From Asaia sp003994335 (GTDB taxonomy: Bacteria > Pseudomonadota > Alphaproteobacteria > Acetobacterales > Acetobacteraceae), in assembly GCF_037151175.1 (NCBI RefSeq), contig NZ_JBBCOR010000013.1, positions 1-64,000 of the forward strand: 64,000 nucleotides of DNA. The letters run 5' to 3'. Position 1 is the first letter of the stretch. The number at the start of each line of letters is the position of its first letter. The notes below the pieces were generated by a model. The model did no database searches and was not told the origin of the DNA. It worked only from the letters and a program-made list of their open reading frames with translations. Position numbers and translations under genes: made by a program. Shown one piece after another: positions 58,791-64,000 of this stretch.

Positions 58791-59294
58791 TTACTTCAGC
58801 TTTGCATTGCACTGCGAGTAATAGCCACCGCCCTTCTGGATCCATTTGAGATCCCCATTCCCCCCTGATTGCTGGTTGGCATGGTACTGGTCGAGGCAGG
58901 TCTTCATACGCGCCTTGCCCGGCGAGAGCTTGGCATAGGCAGTAGAGACAGAGGTCGGGAAGACCACATTCCCGGAAGCGGTGGTAGAGGGCTTCGAGGC
59001 GATCCCGGCGCCTGGCGATGCCGGAGCCTCTGTGGTCACCTTCTTGTCGGTCGCAGCTTCCTTCTCCTGGGCGGGCATGGCCTGCTGCGCCGCAGCCGTC
59101 GAGACGTCACCGCACTGGGCAGCCTTGAAATCCTTGTATTTCTGCCCGTTCAGCGTGCCGGCCTTTTCGGCAGCCTGAAACTTCGCATGGCATTCCTTGG
59201 CCGACAGGGCCATGGCGGAAGGGCTGGCGACAGCCACCCCACCAAGCAGAAGACCGGCCATCAAGACGCGGCCATGAGAGAGTTTCAGTGCCAT
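58791..59294 (-). CDS. Secreted small Cys-containing protein (function unknown)
   Basis: This is a 167-residue protein with a signal peptide (ending near AMA-LSA, residue about 29). It has two similar Cys-containing modules (SAKECHAKFQAAEKAGTLNG with FKAAQCG, and ARMKTCLDQYHANQQSG with YYSQCNAKL) joined by an Ala/Thr/Pro-rich linker. The Cys spacing loosely recalls PsiF-like repeats, but I do not recognise the family firmly. It lies between a terminator and the amtB gene, and is read in the same direction as glnK-amtB. Confidence 0.7.
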   Translation of the reverse strand: MALKLSHGRVLMAGLLLGGVAVASPSAMALSAKECHAKFQAAEKAGTLNGQKYKDFKAAQCGDVSTAAAQQAMPAQEKEAATDKKVTTEAPASPGAGIASKPSTTASGNVVFPTSVSTAYAKLSPGKARMKTCLDQYHANQQSGGNGDLKWIQKGGGYYSQCNAKLK

Positions 59295-59326
59295 GGGTAT
59301 GTCCCCGAAGTGAAGAAGCTTGCGGA

Positions 59327-60667
59327 TCAGTTGATCCGCTCGCCATGAAGAACCATGTCCAGACCTTCGAGTTCCTCGTCACGGGTGACACGCAGGCCGA
59401 TTGTGAGGTCCACAACCTTCAGGATGATGAAGGTGAAGATCACGCACCACACGATGGTCACGCCCACAGCTTCGGCCTGACGGACGAACTGTGCGAAGGA
59501 ACCCACCACACCAGCCGGATTGGCATCGGTGGCAGAAAGCGGACCATAGGCGAACACGCCCGTCAGCAATGCGCCGACGATACCGCCCGTACCATGCACG
59601 CCGAAAGCATCGAGACTGTCGTCATAGCCAAGGCGCGGCTTCAGAATGGCGGAAGCCCAGAAGCACACAACACCCGCCACGAGGCCAATGATCAGAGCCG
59701 GACCCGCCAATACGAAACCAGCGGCAGGCGTAATGGCCACGAGACCGGCCACGGCTCCGGAAATGATGCCGAGTGCGGTCGGCTTGCGCGAGTGGATCCA
59801 CTCCGCAACCATCCAGGCCATGGCACCGCCTGCCGTTGCTACCTGCGTGGTCAGCATGGCCATGCCTGCACGGCCATTGGCGCCACCGGCCGAGCCTGCA
59901 TTGAATCCGAACCAGCCAACCCAGAGCAGGGAGGCACCGATGATGGCGTAGGTCAGGTTGAAGGGCGAGAAATCCTCATGCCCAAGACCGCGACGCTTGC
60001 CGAGAACCAGAGCGGCCACCAGACCGGCCACACCGGAATTGATATGCACGACCGTACCACCGGCGAAGTCGACGGCACCGATACCGGCTACCCAGCCGAG
60101 AGGGCTCCAGACCCAATGCGCGATCGGCGCATAGACGAGAATGGACCACAACACCGTGAAGGCACAGAGCGCCGAGAACTTCATACGCTCGGCAAAGCTG
60201 CCTGCGATCAGAGCCGGAGTGATGATGGCGAAGGTCATCTGGAACATGACCCAGACGCTCTCGGGAATGGTCATTGCCACGGGATTGGCGGAGTTCGCCC
60301 CCATGACGAAGGCCTGATCGGCCCCCTTGCTGATATGCTCGGCCACGCCGTTCAGCATGAAGCGCGACATGTCGCCGATCCAGGGCGTGCCCGTACCGAA
60401 GGCCAGGCTGTAGCCGACGACCATCCAGACGATGCTGGCAATACAGCAGATGGCGACCGACTGGATCAGCGTTGCCAGCACGTTCTTCTTGCGAACCATG
60501 CCCGCGTAGAACAGGCCGACGCCGGGAATAGTCATCAGCAGGACGAGCGCCGTGCTGACCAGCATCCATGCGGTATCGCCCGTGTCGATGGCCGGAGGCG
60601 CTGCAAGGGCGGGAAGAGGCATCAGTGCGACGGTGAGAGGTGCAATCGCCTTGAGGATACGGCTCAT
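59327..60667 (-). CDS. amtB: Ammonium transporter
   Basis: This is a 446-residue protein with an N-terminal signal-like segment and 11 membrane helices. The pore His pair lies in GTVVHINSGVAGLVAALVLG and DAFGVHGTGGIVGALLTG. Typical AmtB motifs include GVGLFYAGMVRKKNVL and AGFVLAGPALIIGLVAG. It carries NH3/NH4+ across the inner membrane and is blocked by GlnK. Its start overlaps the glnK stop by 4 bp, which means coupled translation. Confidence 0.96.
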   Translation of the reverse strand: MSRILKAIAPLTVALMPLPALAAPPAIDTGDTAWMLVSTALVLLMTIPGVGLFYAGMVRKKNVLATLIQSVAICCIASIVWMVVGYSLAFGTGTPWIGDMSRFMLNGVAEHISKGADQAFVMGANSANPVAMTIPESVWVMFQMTFAIITPALIAGSFAERMKFSALCAFTVLWSILVYAPIAHWVWSPLGWVAGIGAVDFAGGTVVHINSGVAGLVAALVLGKRRGLGHEDFSPFNLTYAIIGASLLWVGWFGFNAGSAGGANGRAGMAMLTTQVATAGGAMAWMVAEWIHSRKPTALGIISGAVAGLVAITPAAGFVLAGPALIIGLVAGVVCFWASAILKPRLGYDDSLDAFGVHGTGGIVGALLTGVFAYGPLSATDANPAGVVGSFAQFVRQAEAVGVTIVWCVIFTFIILKVVDLTIGLRVTRDEELEGLDMVLHGERIN

Positions 60668-61002
60668 ATGGCGGTTTCTCCCGTTTCGCCGGTGCGGATG
60701 CGGATGACAGTATCGAGCGGCGAGACGAAGATCTTGCCGTCGCCAATCTTGCCGGTGCGGGCGGCATTCAGGATCGCATCGACCACCTCATCGACGATAT
60801 CGTCGGTAACGGCGATCTCGATCTTGACCTTGGGCAGGAAGCTGACCTGATATTCCGCGCCTCGATAAATCTCCGTCTGACCTTTCTGACGACCGAAACC
60901 CTTGATCTCGGTAACCGTTAGGCCCTGTACCCCCAATGGGGTCAGGGCTTCGCGAACGTCATCCAGTTTGAACGGCTTGATAATCGCCGTAATGAGCTTC
61001 AT
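60664..61002 (-). CDS. glnK: P-II nitrogen regulator GlnK/GlnB
   Basis: This is a 112-residue P-II protein: MKLITAIIKPFKLDDVREALTPLGVQGLTVTEIKGFGRQKG, then the T-loop EIYRGAEYQVSFLPKVKIE with the uridylylation Tyr, and the C-terminal GDGKIFVSPLDTVIRIRTGE. It binds 2-oxoglutarate and ATP/ADP and gates AmtB. The ATG at 61002 has GGAGG upstream; a longer frame to 61041 has no support. It is the first gene of the glnK-amtB operon. Confidence 0.96.
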   Translation of the reverse strand: MKLITAIIKPFKLDDVREALTPLGVQGLTVTEIKGFGRQKGQTEIYRGAEYQVSFLPKVKIEIAVTDDIVDEVVDAILNAARTGKIGDGKIFVSPLDTVIRIRTGETGETAI

Positions 61003-61036
61003 TACATTCCTCCGCACCGCAAGAGGCCCCTGTTTC

Positions 61037-61053
61037 TGCAAACAGTCCTGCCA
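61037..61053 (-). promoter_or_regulatory. Sigma-54-like promoter candidate for glnK
   Basis: On the minus strand TGGCAGGACTGTTTGCA stands about 35 bp before the glnK start. It has the GG and GC elements of sigma-54 promoters, but they are separated by 11 bp instead of 10. Position suits a nitrogen-controlled operon; the spacing makes it doubtful. Confidence 0.3.
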
Positions 61054-61181
61054 GTTCTCGTAAGACCAAATCGTGCCAGTTTCATAACGAGATTGGCAAG
61101 AGCCTAGAGAGCTCCATTTCCCATTTCCTGCGGCTGCATTAAAAAAGCCACGGTCACAAGAGCTGTGGAGAAGAAAGCCCC

Positions 61182-62396
61182 ATGAACCAGGTCGATATCT
61201 GCATCAATGGCGCGGGTCCTGTCGGGGCGACTCTGGCCTGTCGTCTCGCGGCATCGGGGCTTCGGGTTCTGCTCATCGACCGCGCGCCCCTGCCCGGCAT
61301 GGAGCATCCATCGCTTGACGGACGCGCCTATGCCATCACCGAGGGCTCGCGCCGCATGCTCGACGCGGCGGGGATATGGCAGCACCTGCCCGCTCCTTCG
61401 CAGCCCATCAACAGCATCACCGTCAGCGATGGCCGACCAGGCGAGCCCGCCTCCCCCCATGGGCTGCGTTTTGGCCCTGAGGACGCGCCGGTCGAAAACG
61501 GTACCGCAACCCCTTTTGGCTGGATGATCGAGGCACGCGATCTGCGTGCGGCGCTCAACCGGGCTCTGACCGCCCATGAGGGGCCGCTCACACTCGCTGC
61601 CCCTGAGACCGGACAATTCGTCTTCCATGACACCCATGCCGAGGTGACGCTGAGTTCGGGCGCCGTCTATCGGGCGTCGCTCGTGATTGCGGCAGAGGGT
61701 CGACAGAGCCCACTGCGCCAGCAGGCCGGCATCATGGTCACGAAGCTGCCCTATAACCAGTGCGGCCTGATCAGTATCATCCATCATGAACGCCCTCATG
61801 ACGGCCGGGCGCTCGAACACTTCCTGCCCCAGGGGCCATTTGCCCGCCTCCCCCTGCCTGCCAGCAGCGACCATCCTCATCGTTCGGCCATTGTCTGGGC
61901 CGAAGCCGCCCGCAGGGCGGAACGCTTCTATGCGCTGGATGACAAAGCGTTCGCCCGTGCCATCATGGAGCGTCTGGGCGATGATGTGGGGGCTTGCGTG
62001 CCTGTTGGACGACGCTGGATCTATCCTCTTTCGGCGCAATACGCCCAGCGCTACACGGCGACACGCCTCGCGCTCGCCGGTGATTCCGCCCATGGCTTGC
62101 ACCCTATCGCGGGCCAGGGACTCAATGTCGGGTTCAAGGACATCATTGCCCTGACCGATCTGCTGGAAACGCGCTTCGAGCAGGGCGGGGATCTGGGGGC
62201 CAGTGATCTCCTGGCCCGCTACCAGCGTCGTGTCCGACCAGGTAACATGGCCATGATGGCCGCCTGTGACGGGCTGGAGCGTCTTTTCGGCAATGACAAC
62301 CCGATTTTGCGCTTCGGTCGCGATCTGGGTCTGGAGGCCATGAGCCGCCTTCCCGGTCTCAGGCGCGCCTTCGTGAAGAAGGCCATGGGACTATGA
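61182..62396 (+). CDS. UbiH/COQ6-family FAD monooxygenase
   Basis: This is a 404-residue flavoprotein hydroxylase. The FAD site is INGAGPVGATLACRLAASGLRVLLIDR, followed by the DG-type motif region and the GD motif LALAGDSAHGLHPIAGQGLNVGFKD. This pattern is that of ubiquinone-biosynthesis hydroxylases. The ring position hydroxylated is not certain. GGAGAAG precedes the ATG. It overlaps cysE by 4 bp. Confidence 0.88.
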   Translation: MNQVDICINGAGPVGATLACRLAASGLRVLLIDRAPLPGMEHPSLDGRAYAITEGSRRMLDAAGIWQHLPAPSQPINSITVSDGRPGEPASPHGLRFGPEDAPVENGTATPFGWMIEARDLRAALNRALTAHEGPLTLAAPETGQFVFHDTHAEVTLSSGAVYRASLVIAAEGRQSPLRQQAGIMVTKLPYNQCGLISIIHHERPHDGRALEHFLPQGPFARLPLPASSDHPHRSAIVWAEAARRAERFYALDDKAFARAIMERLGDDVGACVPVGRRWIYPLSAQYAQRYTATRLALAGDSAHGLHPIAGQGLNVGFKDIIALTDLLETRFEQGGDLGASDLLARYQRRVRPGNMAMMAACDGLERLFGNDNPILRFGRDLGLEAMSRLPGLRRAFVKKAMGL

Positions 62397-63208
62397 GTGC
62401 CCCCTCGGACCAGCCCTCGCCCGATCTCGAGGCCATCTGGAAGGAAATGCTCAAACAGAGCGATGTCTGTTGCGACGTTCTGATCCAGGGCGTTTTCGCG
62501 ACAGGGATCAGCGATCACCGCAATTTTCAGGGTGCGCTGGCAGCCTTGCTGGGTACGAAACTGGCTGATCGCGCGCTCTCCGCCCCCGTGCTTTCGGCCC
62601 TCGTCACCTCGGCACTCATCGAGCAGCCCGAAATTGCAGCGGCCGCCGCAGAAGACATGATCGCCATTTGCGAGCGCGACGCTGCCTGCCCGGATTACGT
62701 GACCCCATTCCTCTTCTTCAAGGGCTATCACGCCGTACAGGCCTACCGGATTGCGCACTGGCTATGGCGTCATGATCGGCAGCATCTGGCCCGCCATCTC
62801 CAGAGCCTTGTGAGCGAGCGCTTCGGTCTGGATATCCACCCCGCAGCCCAGCTTGGGCGACGCCTTGTCTTCGATCACGGCGCAGGCATCGTCATTGGTG
62901 AAACCTGCATCATCGAAGATGACGTTTCCCTGCTCCAGGGTGTCACGCTGGGAGGTACGGGCAAGGAAACCGGTAATCGTCATCCCAAGGTGCGCCGCGG
63001 CGTCCTGGTTGGGGCAGGCGCCATCGTTCTGGGCAATATCGAACTCGGCGAGGGGGCCAAGGTCGGGGCAGGTTCGGTCGTTCTCGAAAGCGTGCCACCC
63101 TATACCACGGTGGTCGGTAATCCGGCCCGTCGGATTGGCACGCGCCACACCTCCATGCCGGCACTAGGGATGGATCAGCGTCTGCCTCCCGTGGATTACG
63201 TGATCTGA
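62393..63208 (+). CDS. cysE: Serine O-acetyltransferase
   Basis: This is a 271-residue enzyme that makes O-acetylserine from serine and acetyl-CoA, the first step of cysteine synthesis. The N-terminal helical part is followed by the left-handed beta-helix with DIHPAAQLGRRLVFDHGAGIVIGET, VSLLQGVTLGGTGK and GNPARRIG. Length and motifs are canonical. It overlaps the UbiH-like gene by 4 bp and is followed by the metallopeptidase-like gene after 17 bp. Confidence 0.94.
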   Translation: MSAPSDQPSPDLEAIWKEMLKQSDVCCDVLIQGVFATGISDHRNFQGALAALLGTKLADRALSAPVLSALVTSALIEQPEIAAAAAEDMIAICERDAACPDYVTPFLFFKGYHAVQAYRIAHWLWRHDRQHLARHLQSLVSERFGLDIHPAAQLGRRLVFDHGAGIVIGETCIIEDDVSLLQGVTLGGTGKETGNRHPKVRRGVLVGAGAIVLGNIELGEGAKVGAGSVVLESVPPYTTVVGNPARRIGTRHTSMPALGMDQRLPPVDYVI

Positions 63209-63225
63209 CATCGAGGCCTCCAGGA

Positions 63226-63993
63226 GTGTCTCAGGCAACAGCGCCTTCGCAACTGAAAACGCTGTTGCCCCGGCTGCGCCGTGGGGCGCTCGCTCTGGCT
63301 GGGCTGGTCGCCACCTATATAGGTGTCCTGGCTTATCCTGAACCGGCATTTGCCTATCGGATACAGTATCGGCAATTCGACCTCTGGTCGGATCGCCCTA
63401 TCGACAGCTCCATCACCGTCGTTCTGGACGATGCGATCCGGCGCTTGCAGACATCGAGCCTCTACACGTCACAGCAGCGCTTCCACGTCTTTTTCTGCAA
63501 CGCACGGTGGCGGCTACAGCTCTATGGGCTGTTTCACCCAAGCGTCGGGGGCATCGTGATCGCGCCGCTCACATCCAATATCTATCTTCGTCGGTCGGAC
63601 ATCCCTCATGACAGGATCATTCCTTCCTACGCCGGACCGATGGCAGATGCGAAGGAACGCCCGCTCGCCTATTATATTGCCCATGAGGCGACGCATGTGA
63701 TGCAAGGCCGCAGCTTCGGACGCTTCTTTGCCCTGACCCGCCCCGCATGGCTCAATGAGGGATATGCCGATCTCATCGGCAAGGGCGGTGACTTCGATAT
63801 CCGGGACAATCTCGCGCGATTCCAGGCGCATGATCCTTCAATGGATGTGCGCCGGAGCAGACTCTATCGACTCTATCATCTGGAAGTCGCCTGGATGCTC
63901 GGCCATGACGCTGTTCCTCTTGAAACGCTCTACGCGCATCCTCCGGCCGAGAAAAAGCTCCTCGCCAGATTGCGCGAGGCGCGACTGCCCTGA
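63226..63993 (+). CDS. Membrane-anchored putative zinc metallopeptidase
   Basis: This is a 255-residue protein with one N-terminal membrane helix (about 20-37). The rest contains HEATH at 153-157 (YIAHEATHVMQG) followed by WLNEGYADLIGKGG. HExxH with a downstream NEGxA is the gluzincin zinc-site pattern. I do not recognise a named family beyond a general peptidase-like domain. The start is a GTG at 63226. It is likely cotranscribed with cysE, a linkage whose meaning is unclear. Confidence 0.68.
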   Translation: MSQATAPSQLKTLLPRLRRGALALAGLVATYIGVLAYPEPAFAYRIQYRQFDLWSDRPIDSSITVVLDDAIRRLQTSSLYTSQQRFHVFFCNARWRLQLYGLFHPSVGGIVIAPLTSNIYLRRSDIPHDRIIPSYAGPMADAKERPLAYYIAHEATHVMQGRSFGRFFALTRPAWLNEGYADLIGKGGDFDIRDNLARFQAHDPSMDVRRSRLYRLYHLEVAWMLGHDAVPLETLYAHPPAEKKLLARLREARLP

Positions 63994-64000
63994 GACAGGG

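Noticed and set aside
59288..60850. Plus-strand frame of 520 codons, rich in His, Asp and Gly
   Set aside because: It is antisense to amtB and the end of glnK; composition is that of a mirror frame.

Overview
The window is a 64 kb piece of a high-GC alphaproteobacterial chromosome. The most likely source is an acetic acid bacterium (Acetobacteraceae). That inference rests on the GC-rich coding bias, the split F0 operon order (AtpZ-a-c-b'-b), the short alphaproteobacterial HPr kinase beside RapZ and an incomplete PTS, the single-chain GcvP, and the general gene content. The genus cannot be fixed from sequence reading alone. About 62 protein genes, one tRNA-Tyr, one tandem glycine riboswitch and several clear bidirectional terminators can be supported. 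There is no phage, insertion sequence, CRISPR array or rRNA operon.

Layout. 0.4-9.9 kb: a LysE exporter, CsbD, an EamA transporter, a YbaK deacylase, a large TonB-dependent receptor, a TVP38-type membrane protein, a Bcr/CflA efflux pump, an orphan receiver domain, adenine phosphoribosyltransferase and a nitroreductase. 9.9-16 kb: a TetR/SDR pair with two operator-like palindromes, then an accessory catabolic block with an AraC regulator, a nitrilase, a haem aldoxime dehydratase and a divergent outer-membrane channel. 16-20.7 kb: an FMN alpha-hydroxyacid dehydrogenase, an exported YVTN beta-propeller protein, an exported creatininase homologue, a DUF2721 protein and an unlisted 43-residue membrane peptide. 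20.8-27.8 kb: two glycosyltransferases, the F0 ATP synthase operon and a ClC channel. 28-32.6 kb: a hydrolase, an M20 peptidase, AlkA, a TonB-like protein and a second YbaK-fold protein, followed by a 204 bp element with terminal inverted repeats.

32.9-44 kb: the gcvT-gcvH-gcvP glycine cleavage operon behind a tandem glycine riboswitch, an ABM monooxygenase, a PutA whose aldehyde dehydrogenase half has lost its catalytic Cys and general-base Glu, and an M61 peptidase. 44.3-49 kb: RidA, then hprK-rapZ-EIIA(Man)-HPr-EI, a regulatory PTS without a sugar permease. 49-58.7 kb: DUF3597, a sulfotransferase, a quinone-oxidoreductase-like protein, RlmB, tRNA-Tyr, a secreted nucleoside-hydrolase-like protein, a GIY-YIG/DUF4357 gene behind a palindrome-rich lower-GC spacer, and a PfkB kinase/transaldolase operon divergent from a SorC regulator. 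58.8-64 kb: a secreted Cys-containing protein, glnK-amtB, and a ubiH-like/cysE/metallopeptidase-like run.

The main working units are ATP synthesis (F0), glycine and proline catabolism, nitrogen sensing and ammonium uptake (GlnK-AmtB), phosphorylation-based regulation (HprK/HPr/EI/EIIA), and a likely aldoxime to nitrile to acid pathway. The observations most worth following are the degenerate PutA active site, the aldoxime-nitrilase block, the creatininase/beta-propeller/FMN dehydrogenase neighbourhood, the riboswitch-corrected gcvT start, the small membrane peptide and several unassigned palindromes.
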